A stretch of DNA of 64,000 bases from Viola odorata (GCA_963691705.1 OY829541.1:40193661-40257660), one strand, 5' to 3'; counted from the stretch's first letter, positions 19,877 through 31,481 are shown. A program made the numbers and translations. Notes: generated by a model not told the origin, from the letters alone.

Positions 19877-20283
19877 TGATAACAATCAAGACAGCCCTAA
19901 CGGTGCTACCACACTTGCGGCTCCCGCCGGGACGATTTCCCATAAGACCTGTAAGATATCTTCATATCGCCCCAGAATCAGCGAAGGATTCCTAGGATGG
20001 TCGACATCAGCGGGGGAGGGGGGGGGGACTCACGCGACTCTATACGCACGGCACCATCCCATCCTAGGGACCCACGAGGTTATCGTTCCCGGTAGCCCAG
20101 ACGGTAAGATCGAGATCACCTAGACGAACCTCTATTATTTTTGAAACCTGAACTGACTTAAGCATCGGAGTGTCTACGCCGGAGCCCCCCCTCCGGCGCT
20201 TTACAGGTACATCCGACATCGACCGCCACCGTTCCGATCAGGCACGACTCCGAATCTTACAAGACCGACATTGAATCTTATCA
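19877..20283 (+). repeat. 3' LTR of E1 (407 bp, promoter deleted)
   Basis: It aligns with the 5' LTR end to end except for a roughly 130-bp gap that removes both TGACGTCA motifs and the TATA box (5' LTR about 4611-4740). The U3 inverted repeat (19991-20000 / 20059-20068), the interrupted G-run and the C-loop stem (20177-20198) remain. The LTR is followed by the TTCGG duplication. Confidence 0.9.
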
Positions 20284-20552
20284 TTCGGGGAATGATGACC
20301 CCTGTTCAGGCCAGGATCGGGGCCACTACCATGGAGGACTTCAATCCCATCAGGAATGTCTCTAAGCTGGCTATCGCCGCCTGCCGCATTGAGGTAGCCA
20401 TCGCCATGCTACAGCAAAGGAAGGATCTGCTGAACTGCTGTCTGAAGAGCATGAGAAGCACCTCTTCGGAGCTGACTTCTGTGGTGGACGCCTTGAGGGA
20501 CATCCCCATTCTGCTGGTGGATGACGACAACGATGTCGAGTCTCGGGCTTGA
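20284..20552 (+). pseudogene. Cassette gene A (E2 copy), 3' part after E1 insertion
   Basis: The duplicated TTCGG (20284-20288) is followed by the continuation GMMTPVQARIGATTMEDFNPI, RKDLLNCCLKSMR and the acidic end DDDNDVESRA with TGA at 20550. Joined conceptually at the duplication it matches E0 gene A throughout, which proves the nesting order. Confidence 0.75.
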
Positions 20553-21072
20553 AGGCTTGCCGCTATGCCTTCTTGTTTGTTTTTTCCTTTATATGTATTA
20601 TGTATGCGGACGTATATTCAGGCCGTTAGGCCGTAATGAAACTCCTTTCCATTCTTGGACTTGTGATCTTCTCCCCTTTTTAAGGCATTAGCCCTACCTT
20701 CGATTGAGAGCTATGGCCAAGCCCAACTGAAAATGAGTCTGACACTGGTTAGACTTTTGTAGTATTTATTCTTCTTTATCTGCCAGGTGGCAACGGTTGC
20801 TTATGCAAACTGTTCTGCCAGGTGGCAACGGTTGCATTAGCCCTACCTTCGATTAGGCAGTTTTCCTGTGCTTCAGAAATCTCAACAGGCGTGATCAGAG
20901 AATTTTGAATTTGCCATTATGGTTGATCTTCTCAAGACGTATTAAATTATCCTTCTCTCACTTGAGAAATTTGAAGAGTCTCACCATTTTATCTATTTAT
21001 GGGGAGTTCTTCTCCTTTTTCCTGTTCATCTTCTTCTTCATATTTTTCTGCTGCTACTGATTTTCATCTTTC
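20553..21072 (+). promoter_or_regulatory. Intergenic A-B spacer of E2 with gene B promoter
   Basis: It aligns with 653-1180 of E0. It holds AAGCCCAACTGAAAATGAG near 20719-20737, a short local duplication of CTGCCAGGTGGCAACGGTTGC (about 20781-20835), and a TATA-like CTATTTATGGGG (20993-21004) about 70 bases before gene B. No ORF is supported. Confidence 0.45.
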
Positions 21073-21498
21073 ATGGCCAATTCTCATGATCAGGTTTTCG
21101 ACGAGCGAGAATCTCGCCCAACTCCTCCGATGACACCAGATTCTGACAATCCTTCTTCGCCACCATTCCGGAAGAGGTGATTGTCCCGCAGTGGAGGTCG
21201 AAAGAGATCGAAGAAGAGAGCACATTCTGAAACCATTGGTTGGTTTTCTTCATTTTCAGCCCCTCCGTCCTGTAAGGGCAAAATTTTGTTCCCTCCTGCT
21301 GACTGGTTTGAAGAGTAGATTCCTTTAGGTGATACCATCGTCAAGGCGGCATCTTCAGCTACAAAGGAGGAATCCAAGCCATTGACGCTGAGCCCGGAGT
21401 GAAAAGCTGACAAATGCCCTTCTTTTGCTGATGAGGAGCTTCTGCCCTCCGATGAGGAATATTGCTACTGGTCCTCTTATTGGCCTGATGAGGATTGA
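21073..21498 (+). pseudogene. Cassette gene B (E2 copy), three in-frame stops
   Basis: It starts MANSHDQVFDERESRPTPPMT and aligns with E0 gene B. It has TGA at codon 36 (21178-21180) and codon 110 (21400-21402), both at the same codons as in E0, and a private TAG at 21316-21318. The basic cluster (GGRKRSKKRAH) and acidic aromatic tail (YWPDED-like) are retained. Confidence 0.6.
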
Positions 21499-21978
21499 TT
21501 CCGCCCTTGGCAATACCTTGTAGATGCCGTATGGCTTATTATTAAATGAAATGATGCTTCGCCTTTTTAGTTTTGCATGCTCGGGCGTTAGCTCCTCTTT
21601 GGATGGCTATCGCTGAGAAACTTACTGTTGCTTCGATGTAACCGTTTGCAACTGATTGTCAGTAACTACCCCCTCCAGAAGATATAAATGCCTGGACATA
21701 AATATCCTTCTGAGGTTTTTACACGTGTCACTTTTACTTTGGGGCGTGTCCCGCTTTTACAGGCTGTTCAATTCTCGAACTCAACCTTTAAAAGGGAGCA
21801 ACTGCTCAATTTTAATACTCTTTGCCTGTACTTTAAAATTTTCTCCCTTTCTCTCTCTAGATTCTTACTTCGAAGGAGGTCACGACTACCGTTCGCCGGC
21901 GCCGACGGTTTTGTCCACCGCCTTCTGTTCAAGGTAATTCGCTTCTTTTTCCTCAGATTTTCTTCTTGCTGATTCATT
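21499..21978 (+). promoter_or_regulatory. Intergenic B-C spacer of E2 with gene C promoter
   Basis: It contains a G-box CACGTG (21722-21727) and the TATA-like CCTTTAAAAGGGAGC (21785-21799), colinear with E0. Two small ORFs here follow the E0 alignment only as non-coding DNA and are not supported. Confidence 0.45.
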
Positions 21979-23907
21979 ATGAGTATCTTTTTCCCTCCCG
22001 GTTACTCCGTTAGAATTCCTGATGCCGGCCATCGGCTTCATGACCCTCTATTGGGGGGCGATAGGATGGTATATTTTAGCATGTTCCTCTATGGCTTTCG
22101 CTTTCCCATCCATGAAGCAGTGAAAAGTTTATTAGTTCGATATGACATTAACCCGGCTCAGATTACGCCTCCTTCTTGGTGTGGGATTCATTCCTTCATT
22201 CGCATTTGCGAGTTGTGGGGTATCCTTGTCCCGTCTGTCAATTTATTCCGCAAGTTTTTTAGTTTTAGGTGCCACAACTGTGTGGTAGATATTGCCCCAA
22301 GATGGAATGACGCATTGGTGCAGTCATTCTGGCAAAAATTCCAGGGCTTCGAAGAGACTGTGGCCGATTGGAAGAGCGGTTTTTTCATCGTGAATTTGCC
22401 TTTCTGCCCCTGGCCCAGGGGCTTCAATCAGTGTCTTAACGACTCCCTTTGGACAAACCCGTCAACAGTATCCAAGGAAGATCTTCGACAAACGCACGTG
22501 CTACTGGAGCTGAACTTGTCTTTTCGCATTCGAGAGTTTGCCTTACACAGGCTTATAGAGAAGTGTACTATAAGTAAGTTTCTTTTCCTTCGTTATCGCT
22601 TCGGCTTAATCATTGTCCTGATGTGCCTTGCTGGCAGGTGACACTGGAAATCAATCGTCAAGTGATAAGGACGTTCCTCTGAACGTGAGGCCGCTTCAAC
22701 CACTGCCACCATCTCCTCCGCCTGAGAGTTCCAGTCGCTCTACCACTCCAAAAAGAAAGAGATTCAAGACTATTGCTAGGTGCGGTACCTCCAGCCGTAC
22801 TTCCCGTTTCCTCGAGAATTGGTTACCCATTCGGAAAGGAGTGACTCTGAATAATCCTAAAACTGAAGTACCCGACAGCAGCAGCGAGGACATGGATACC
22901 GACTCTGGGCTTCGTCATGCTTTCGCGGCTCAGCGGAAGAATCTGAGAATGGGAAATAGCAACCCAGTTGCTGAGGTCGCTTTGAAGAAGGTGAATGATG
23001 CTTCGGCTACTGGGGTTGACGCCCTTGATGGTGCAGGTACCTCCTAAATGGCGGCAGTAGCTAAGGCATCAATCGACATTCCTTCTGATACTTTTGAGGA
23101 TCCGCCAGAGGTCAACCTTCCTCCTCTGACAACCGCTCCTAACTCTCCTATCTCCTCCTGCATCCTTGATGTCACTGCACCAAATCGTGAACCTGCCGCT
23201 ACTCCTGACCCTCTGCTGAATGACCTTCCGCCATTATTCTGCACCTTTATTTCAGGAGTCGGTGGTTCCGCTGAAAATCATTCTCCTTCCTTTACCGCCA
23301 ATCTGTCTTCTCGATAGGAGCCACTTCCTATCGCTTGGATCTGTCTACCTTTGGCACCAGCGGACTTCGCGCACTGGGAATATCGATAGTAGGTGCGATA
23401 TTCAGTTCTTCTGAAGATAGGGAGGAGATGTTAGAGCTTCCTCTGGAGGTTCATCACGAGTGCGCTTTAAATGACGTGCTGGCTAGCTTTCGCATGCTGA
23501 ATTACTTTCTCGATATCCATGGTGACAAGGCTCAAGGTTCCCCCTCTAAGGTGGCGGAGCTGACGTAACTCCAAAGCGATACTCAAGCAGAGCTTAGCGA
23601 CTGCCGTGCTGAATTGGCCAGAGAGAAGTCGATAGGGAAGGCCAAGATAGAACTTCTGGAGGCAGAACTGGTGGCCGCCAACAGAAGAAACTCTCTCCTT
23701 CGTGAGGAGATATTGGCCCTCGACGCGAAGCTAGGGAAGGTGCCCAATGAGATGTCGCGCTGGAAAGATAAGGCGATACATGCCTTTGCCGCTGGATTCC
23801 CAAATTATTACCACAGCGAGGCTTTCGATCCTGCCAAGATAACTGATTATACCTTCGAGAAGTTGAAGGATATAAATGCTGGGGGAGACAAAGGAGTTCT
23901 TCCGTGA
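21979..23907 (+). pseudogene. Cassette gene C (E2 copy)
   Basis: Compared with E0, about 150 bp after the ATG is deleted, yet exon 1 (21979-22573) is open and holds the PF04195-like domain (YFSMFLYGFRFPIHEAV, DINPAQITPPSWCG, SGFFIVNLPFCPWPRGFNQ). Intron 22574-22637 (GTAAGT...GGCAG, 64 bp), phase 1. Exon 2 has FLENWLPIRKG, a stop at 23045, further stops and frameshifts around 23315-23340 and 23566, then the coiled coil (IELLEAELVAANRRNSLLRE) ending at 23907. Decayed, but the full gene order is intact. Confidence 0.75.
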
Positions 23908-24506
23908 TGGGAACAAGGCAGCGCTTGAGAGTGTTTTATTTATTTATTTATTTTTTCTTCCAACATTGGTTTCATTTGGCATGTAATAACTGATAACGCT
24001 TGCACAATAATGACTGTCATTCCGCTCTCGATAACTATTAATTTGGTTCTTGGCGTTATCTTTGTTGATTATGTCATCATGCTTGACCTCTTTCTGATAA
24101 AGTAATTCTGCTTTTTCGGAGCATTTAATGCTCAGAATCCCCTCATTAATATGAGCGAAGGATCATGATGGTTCAGAGACACGTGTCTGCTCATCAGGAC
24201 GCTAGAGCTAGCTTGATTTGATAGGATCAAAGCATCTTCTCTCCTTTCTAGGGTTATACTCATTGCTCATGCCTGTCACGCGCATCGCGACTGTTCCAGT
24301 AGTCATTTCTTTTAGCCTTTTAGGGTTATAAAACCCATCACTTTATTTCTTTTTTCCACTTTCGATAATCTGTTTCTCTGCATCTTCTTCACAAATCATC
24401 TTGCGTTTCTGGTTTTCATCTCCTGGGTACTTCGATTTTCTTCTAAAAAAGGTGCTTCTTCATTTCCCTTGCTATCTCCTTCATCTTTTTCTTTTCTTTT
24501 TCCACC
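23908..24506 (+). promoter_or_regulatory. Gene D promoter region of E2 (C-D intergenic)
   Basis: The palindrome GAGCATTTAATGCTC (24119-24133), G-box CACGTG (24180-24185) and TTAGGGTTATAAAACCC (24320-24336) precede the gene D ATG by about 390, 320 and 170 bases. The last 17 bases are identical to the E1 copy. No ORF is supported. Confidence 0.65.
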
Positions 24507-26854
24507 ATGACAAAAAGAAAAACTCGTGCTTCTGGGTCTAAATCAATTGATGAAGAAAAAATAGAGACCATAGCCAGTACTATTACTTCTTCTGCCATTC
24601 TTGATAAACATTTGTCCGATCACGGTGCCACTCTCCCTGAGGGTTTTAAGGCTTCTGTAGCTCCTGAGTCTTTACGCCTGAATAGCGTTTTGACCGACAA
24701 TCACAGAATCCTGTATGCCCAGATGTTCCGTTATGGTTTCCGGTTTTTGGTTGACCCGTTTATCCAAGAGTTGCTTACTTCTCTGGATCTGAACCCTGTT
24801 CAATTGGCCCCAAATGCCTACTGTGGCATTTATGCATTTCTAGAACTCTGCAAGTACAAAGGAATTACATCTCCTTCCCTTGCATTACTGAAGTCTTTGT
24901 TCAAGATGTATAACCGTCGGGGTGTGATAGCGATATCACCCCGTTATGATGACGATTCGCTCCAGAACTTCACCTGGAAACTCCTTCATTTGGAGTCTTC
25001 CATTGATAAATGGAAAGAGCAATTTTTTATGGTTGAGACTCCCGAGCTTCCGGAGCCATGTTGGCGGTCTGGTTTCAACCAGGGCTTCAAGGACAGGGCT
25101 TAGCGTCGCGTGGCTCTTGACCAGATGGAACAGGGCTGGTTTGATAAGTTGCTTAGTCTAGAAATCAGCGTCACACCCGCTTTCTGGCTTATGGGACCGA
25201 TATCAGAGCCTGCGTTAGACGTGAGTATCGCGTCAATCTTTGACTTTCAGTATTAGTACTAACGCTGACGTTGTCTTGTATTTTTGCAGCAACTGATCCG
25301 AAGTACATTCCCGAGAGCGTTAGGAGGCGCCTAAAGAGGCTTCGAGATAGAGAAGCGGCCGCGACTGTTAATATCGCCACCACTTCAGCTGCTCCTTCTG
25401 TTACCACTTCGATTCCTCCCCAAACATCTTCAGCCTCAGTTGACGAGGAAACCGACACCATTCCGGTTGGTATTCCTGTCATATCAATCGCTGCTCCTCC
25501 GCCTCAGTCAATTGTTCGCAGGGCTTCCGCGAAAGGAAAGAAGAAGAGGAAGACAAGGAGCATTGCCACCCTCCGGCCACTAATTCTGCATTCTTCGGAC
25601 GCGGCCGGCTCTTCGGAAGCACCTGCCGCTGAGACGGTAACAGCTACTGCTTCCCGACACTTCTTGCGCTACTTTTTCAATGCCTTTCTGCCTTTTCTTT
25701 TATTTTTCATTATTTTTCTTCGTAGGTTACTTCTCGTGCCTCTACTCCCTCACTGTTGCGAGGTAATATGGACTTAAGGCATATTCTAACTCAACCAAGG
25801 AAGAGACAGAGGTCCACCGGAGCAGGTACGAGCCGGTCCTCAAGCCAAGCTGATGTTAGGGAGGGGCCTCAAATCGCCCTTGACTCTTTAGTACCTCCCC
25901 CGGGCCAGACCGGTAGCATTTTTTAGAACACGGCCATACCTGGGGCTTTTGAGACTTCTCCGCCTTCATTTGGCTCGGAAATGCCTCACTATTCCTCCAA
26001 CGTGGTCTATACTGATGAGCTGTCGGGTTTCTCCTCCTATCAGCCCAAGGGATCATTCATGCCCCAGGGAAGTTCCGCTTCCAACCAGCTTCATGAGACA
26101 GCCGGGCCCTAGGGAGGTTCTGCCGATGTAAGCTCATATAACGCCACTGGGCTCATCACTCATCAGGTGGATATGACTACGCTTCGTAGTTCGGGGATTG
26201 CGGCCATGAGGGGCGATAACTCGGCCGTTACTGCTTCGTTCTTGGCTACACACATGTTAACGTCTCCTAAAGAATGAAGCACCTTTGCTAATGTGGGAGA
26301 CGAAGAGCAAGCCGACTTGCTGCGCTCTAAACTTTTCACTGGGTTCCTCCAATTTCATCACTACACTGAGCGCATGTCGCAAAAGGCGACTGACCTTGCC
26401 GCTTCCGCAGCCAAGCTTTCGTAGGAGCAAGAGGAAAAACAGCGGCTGCTGGAAGAGCGAGACAGATATGTGACGGCCTTGGAGGCAGCCAAAGAGGAGG
26501 TAAGGGAAGCAAAGGAACATTTGGCCACTTCTAACACTGCTCTAGCGGTTGAACAGTCAAAGATTATCACTTTTGAGGGGGAGAAAGTAGCCTTGGGTGG
26601 GAGAGAAAGCAGCCTTGGTAGAAGAGAAAACAACGTTTGAGGCGGAAACAACAATCAAGTATCGTTGGTACGTTGAAAAGACTGCTTCTATCATGGCTGA
26701 CTGCTTTGTGGAGATTCACGGGGAAGAATTTTACGATAGTGACGCTGTTTCTAACGCCTTTTTGAAGAATTCTTCCGATCTAAATGACGAGGGCTTCCGC
26801 CTGGCCAGATTGAATGGCTACCCAGAGCAAGGGATTTCCAAAGACCAGCAGTAG
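24507..26854 (+). pseudogene. Cassette gene D (E2 copy), three exons
   Basis: ATG at 24507 (MTKRKTRASGSKSIDEEK). Exon 1 has QMFRYGFRFLVDPFIQELL, LNPVQLAPNAYCG, YDDDSLQNFTWKLLHLES and a TAG at 25101. Intron 1 is 25221-25289 (GTGAGT...TGCAG), with a branch-like ACTAACGCTGAC. Exon 2 has ESVRRRLKRLRDREAA and AKGKKKRKTR. Intron 2 is 25637-25725 (GTAACA...CGTAG). Exon 3 opens into MDLRHILTQPRKRQR and, after several stops and one frameshift, ends in the coiled coil and YVEKTASIMADCFVEIHG. A 27-bp piece around the stop codon is repeated at about 26908-26934. Confidence 0.72.
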
Positions 26855-28128
26855 GTAGGGTATTATAGCCCCCTTCTTTTTATAAAGATTGAGCGTTACT
26901 GATTTCCAAAGACCAGCAGTAGGCAGGGTATTTGAACAATGACACTTCGATGATATCAGCTTTTGTTGGTGCCATTTTCCTTTCTTGTATTTCTTTTTCT
27001 TTGAATTTTTGTAGCGTGGCCTTCGCGCCCTGATCGGGCTTTGTCATGTTCGACTTAACCACTGTTTGGCCCCGTTAGGGAGGACATTCCTGAAAGAAGC
27101 ATTCTTCTTTCCTTGATCAAAAGAGATAGCGAGGCCCTATTCCTTAAACTGCGTCAATATCAGCGTGGTTGGCTTCACGTCTACTTTGCCAACGAGTCAT
27201 ACAACTCTTTTATCACCTCGAGTGTCACGATCTCTCGGAGCCAGATATATCCTGCACACTCTCAATTAATATCTATTAGTAAGAAATAAGCGATAGCAGA
27301 CACGAGTTTCCCGTAGGGTACAGGTGTCGCTTGTTATCTCTTTCTCAACCAGCTCACTTAGCCAGGGATTCCGCATCTGGTTACTCGCTGGGATTTCGTG
27401 ATTTTTCGCATTTCCACGATTGACCGGAAAGTGCCTCTTCCTAGTGAGCCGTCTAATCAGGACAGGCCATCACAAGGTTAGGATTTTTCACTTTCGGCAT
27501 TACCCTCTCATCCTGGAATCGTGCCTTCCCTTGGCGAGCCGTCTACAACAGCCCGGTCGCAAGGATCGGATTTTCACTTCCAAGATGGAGTTACTATCTC
27601 CTTGAGGTATGCCTTTCCTTGACGGTCTCTACAAGAACGGTTGGGATAAGGATCAGGCTTTCACCTCTAGGGATACCGGGGCATGCCTCATCTTAGTGAG
27701 TCGTCTGATCAAGACCGACCGTCACAAGGCAAGGACTTTTCACTCCCGGGGGTGTCGGGGTGTGCCTCATCTTATGGCCCATACGTGGCTACCACAAGGA
27801 TAGGACTTTTCACTCCCAACGCTAAATATTATGTGCGCCAGGGCGTGCCCTCACTTAGTGAGCCGTCGGATCAGGACAGGTCGTCATAAGGATAGGACTT
27901 TTCACTCCTGACGCTAAATATTAGGTGTGCCAGGGCGTGCCCTCACTTAGTGAGTCGTCGGATCAGGACAGGCCGTCACAAGGATAGGAATTTTCACTCC
28001 CAGCAACCTCTTTCTTGTTTTTCTTTCATCATCTGCACCCACACACGTAGCCACAAAACACAAAAGAGCTCATTACTCGAGCGTTAGCAGGGGTTAGGGC
28101 TAGCGTTAGTAAAAAGTGCAGAGATAAA
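26855..28128 (+). repeat. E2 spacer between gene D and integrase, with 92-bp tandem units
   Basis: No supported ORF. Units with AAGGATAGGACTTTTCACTC start at 27796, 27888 and 27980, giving two near-identical 92-bp copies plus a partial one. More diverged copies extend back to about 27420. Each unit holds CCCTCACTTAGTGAG, a near-palindrome. On the minus strand this is the module seen in the E1 spacer. Confidence 0.65.
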
Positions 28129-29008
28129 TCAAGATCTAGCATGATATAATTTCAAACGAGCGATGTTCCAGGAGTTAGGTAAGGGGGTACCGTCGAGTGT
28201 CTCCAGATGGTACGCTCCTCTCCCGACAATACGGGTAACGCGGTACGACCCTTCCCAGTTAGGACTGAGCTTCCCCTGGTGTTGACCAGTCGCTCGCTGA
28301 TCCCTGAGTACCAGGTCACCTTCTTTTAGAAGTCGTTCTTTGACACGCCTATTATGATAACGCGCTATTTTTTGTTTGTAGTGCGTCATTTTTAGAAGAG
28401 CTTCCTCTTGCAATTCGGGTAGTGCGTCAAGATTCACACGTAGCCTTTCCTCATTCAGCTCCTCTGAAGTAAGCCACTCGTAGGCTCATGGTACCAATCT
28501 CCACAGGCGTAACGACCTCAGTGCCGAAAGCCAGTGCGAATGGTGTCTCTCCTGTGCTAGTTTTTGTGGTCATGCGGTATGCCCACATCACATACGGCAG
28601 TTCATCTGCCCACTTCTTTTTAGATCCCTCTAGGTTCTTCTTAACACCGTTAAGGATGGCTCGGTTTGTCACCTCAGCCTGACCATTGGTCTAGGGATGA
28701 GCCACGGAAGAGAATCTTTGCTCTATTCCAAACTCCTCCCATTGGTCTCTAAAGAATTGGCTGGTGAATTGTGTTCCATTATCACTGACTAGCACGCGGG
28801 GAACTCCGAAACGTATGATAACTTGGTGTTTGAAGAAACGCCAGATTTTCTCTATCGTGATGTTGGCTATCGCCTCAGCTTCCACCCATTTGGTAAAGTA
28901 GTCCACCGCCACAACCACAAACTTTAACTGTGACCTTGCCTTTGGAAATGGTCCAAGGATGTCAATTCCCCATTTCGCGAAGGGGCAAGGAGCGATGATG
29001 TCATAAAT
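28129..29008 (-). pseudogene. pol: E2 integrase core and C-terminus
   Basis: The segment KWGIDILGPFPK, LVSDNGTQFTS and TNGQAEVTNRA carries the D, D and E of the integrase core. A TAA separates it from the zinc domain (about 29009), a TAG replaces the glutamine before TNGQAE (about 28691), and a frameshift lies near 28445. The C-terminal GSYRVTRIVGRGAYHLETLDG part ends at 28129 without a chromodomain. Confidence 0.85.
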
Positions 29009-30469
29009 TTAGGAGGCGGGTTGTCGAGGAATCTTAGAGAATTCTTGACACTTTGGGCAAGTTCGTACGTAATCATGGCAGTCTTTCCGGATAGTAGGCC
29101 AGTAGAACCCCGATCGAAAGACCTGCGCAACTAGGGTTCTGCCGGATGCATGTATGCCACAAATTCCTTCATGGATTTTGCGGAGGGTATGAAGGCCCTT
29201 TTGTTCTGTTATGCATCTGGCAGCCGGATGAGAGAAATATCTCCGCATCAGTTCCCCGTTAAAGTATGTACACCGTGCCGCTTGCTTTAGTACTTTCTTC
29301 TTCTCAGCGTTATCCGCTGGCAGCTCGTCATATCTCAAGTATTTTATGACGGGAATTCTCCAGTCATTTTCACTTTCTTCCATGCAGAGCGTCGCCTGTT
29401 CTTCCATAAAGGAAGGTACGGGTAGCTCCCGGTAGTACACCCCTTTCGGTATGGACGCTTCTGGGATTGCTGCGAGTTTGGCAAGGTTATCCGCCTCAGC
29501 GTTATCCTCTTGAGGAATATGCTCGAAGCTAACCTGTATGCCACATTTCTTTATTTCTATCAACTCGCGTTTCACTTTAGCAAGGTATTGCACCATGATG
29601 GGCTCTCTAGCTTGAAAGTGTCCCAGCACTTGGTCTATTATCAGTTTGGAGTCTCCGCAGACTTTCAGCCGCAAGTCTCCCATCCTCCCAGAGTCATGTA
29701 TTCCCTTTATGGAAATGCTCTTTCCTATCCTGAGCCCGGCTAATAGCGCTTCGTATTCTGCGGCATTATTGGACAACGGCTGCAGGATTCGGATGACATA
29801 TCGCACATGGATGCCGTGAGGCCCACTCATGAAGATTCCAGCCCCAGCAAGCTCTTGATTTTTGGCACCATCCACGTGTATGACCCACAGGTCGGTGTAA
29901 GTTTCAGGGAAAGGGAGATCCAACTCTTCTTTTTCTTTTTCAGTCAACTCTGTCATTGGATCCGGCGTGAAGGTGCATTCCGCGATAAAGTCTGCTAGAA
30001 TTTGAGCCTTCACAGACGGTCGGGATCGATAGTGCAAGCCATATTGTTCAAGCTCGATAGCCCAAATCAACATTCTCCCCGAGGATTCAGGCTTCCGGAA
30101 TATCCTTTTTAAAGATTGATCCGTAAGCACAATGACAGTGTGAGCTTGAAAATATCGATCCATTTTTCGCGCGACTTGCACTAATGCGAACGCTATTTTC
30201 TCAATATGGGCGTATCTCAGCTCGACATCCTTCAAGATGTGACTCACAAAGTATACAGGGCGGTGTGTGTGATCGTCATCTCGCACGAGGACCGCGCTAA
30301 CCACTTTGTCAGCAACCCCAAGGTATAAGTACAGGATATCGCCAGGCTCTGGTCTTGTCAATACTAAGTCAGACGATAGGTAAGCCTTCAGGCTTGTGAA
30401 TGCTTCTTCGCATTCTGCCGTCCATCCGAAATGGTTTTTTTGCGTATAACCTTGAAAAAAGGAAGGCAC
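29009..30469 (-). pseudogene. pol: E2 RNase H, archaeal-type RNase H and integrase zinc domain
   Basis: This is an open 486-codon stretch. First comes the Ty3-type RNase H (LYLGVADKVVSAVLVRDDD to LTDQSLKRIF and LADFIAECTF). Then the second RNase H (HVDGAKNQELAGAGIF, NNAAEYEALLAGLRIGK, CGDSKLIIDQVLGH, DNAEADNLAKLA). Then the linker and the HHCC zinc domain of integrase (IHEGICGIH, CHDYVRTCPKC). It starts by a frameshift out of the RT frame near 30460 and is the best-preserved part of E2 pol. Confidence 0.88.
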
Positions 30470-31481
30470 CTCTCGCCTTGCTTAGAGATAAACCGTCCCA
30501 ACGCGATAACACGCCCCGTTAGCTTCTGGATCTCTTTTACAGTTCGAGGGGATATCATATCTTGAATGACTTTGATTTTTGACGGATTTGGCTGAATACC
30601 CTTTTGACTGACCACGTAACCTAAGAATTTACCCATTTGAAAGGCAAACATACACTTCTTGAGGTTCAACTTCATTTGATATTGCTTCATCACTTCGAAG
30701 ACTTCCGCCAGATCAGACAAGTGATCTTTGAAGCTTCGGCTTTTGATTAGTATGTCATTGACATATGCCTCTATGTTTCACCTGATCTACTTCTCAAAGA
30801 CTTGATTCGCCATTCGCTGGAAGGTGGCTCTAGCATTTTTCAACCCAAAAGGCATCACCGTGTAGCAATAAGTGGCCTTGGGAGTGATGAAAGTAGTTTT
30901 CTATTCATCCTCCTTGGCCATAGGGATTTGGTGGTACCCCGAGTTGGCATCTAACGAGCTCAAGTATGCGTACCCGGCAGCTTGATCAACTAGTTGATCA
31001 ATTCGGGGAAGTGGGTAACAATCTTTAGGGCAAGCGTCATTCAAATCTGTGAAGTCAATGCACATGCGCCACTCCCCGCTGGGATTGGGAACTAGGACAG
31101 GGTTAGCCAACCAGGTGGGATACTGCACTTCTCGAATAAAGCCAGCGTCAAGAAGTTTTGCGACTTCCTTTTCGACAGCCATTGCTTTTTCGGTCGAGAA
31201 AACACGTCGTTTCTGCTGGACCAGTTTTGCATCAGGGTTGACATTGAGTCGATGTTCCGCCACCTCCCACGAGATACAGGCATGTCGAAGGGTTTCCATG
31301 CAAACTCTCCTTTGCATTTATTTAACAGTTGGACTAACTGAAAGTTTTCCTCTAGGCTGAGGTTATCGCTGACCAGAAATACGACCCCATCTATTCTGTT
31401 AATCGGGATGTGAGTCATTTTGTCCATGGGTTGAGTGCGTTTCTCTTTATTTTGTTCATACGAGTCCACCGTCACGCACAC
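30388..31481 (-). pseudogene. pol: E2 reverse transcriptase, active site mutated
   Basis: Conserved RT blocks are visible: FIREVQYPTWLANPVLVPNP, WRMCIDFTDLNDACPKD, LSSLDANSGYHQIPM, MPFGLKNARATFQRM. The catalytic YVDD reads YVND (about 30765-30754), which removes one metal-binding aspartate. Stops occur after KEDE (about 30901) and within the following segment, and a frameshift disrupts 31317-31270. The segment before the RT (EENFQLVQLLNKCKGEFAWKP) links it to the protease. Confidence 0.85.

Larger units (their letters stand above)
4388..20283 (+). mobile_element. E1: complete-ended Tat-clade Ty3/gypsy LTR retrotransposon nested in E2
   Basis: Both LTRs begin TGATAAC and end CTTATCA, and the element is flanked by TTCGG at 4383-4387 and 20284-20288. 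Order: 5' LTR, PBS, gag, protease, RT, RNase H, archaeal-type RNase H, integrase, 1.1-kb spacer, four antisense genes D-C-B-A, 3' LTR. By hand alignment the LTRs differ by about ten substitutions plus one roughly 130-bp deletion in the 3' copy, suggesting a fairly recent insertion. gag-pol is disabled by several stops, a frameshift and loss of the protease active site; the antisense genes are better preserved. Confidence 0.92.
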
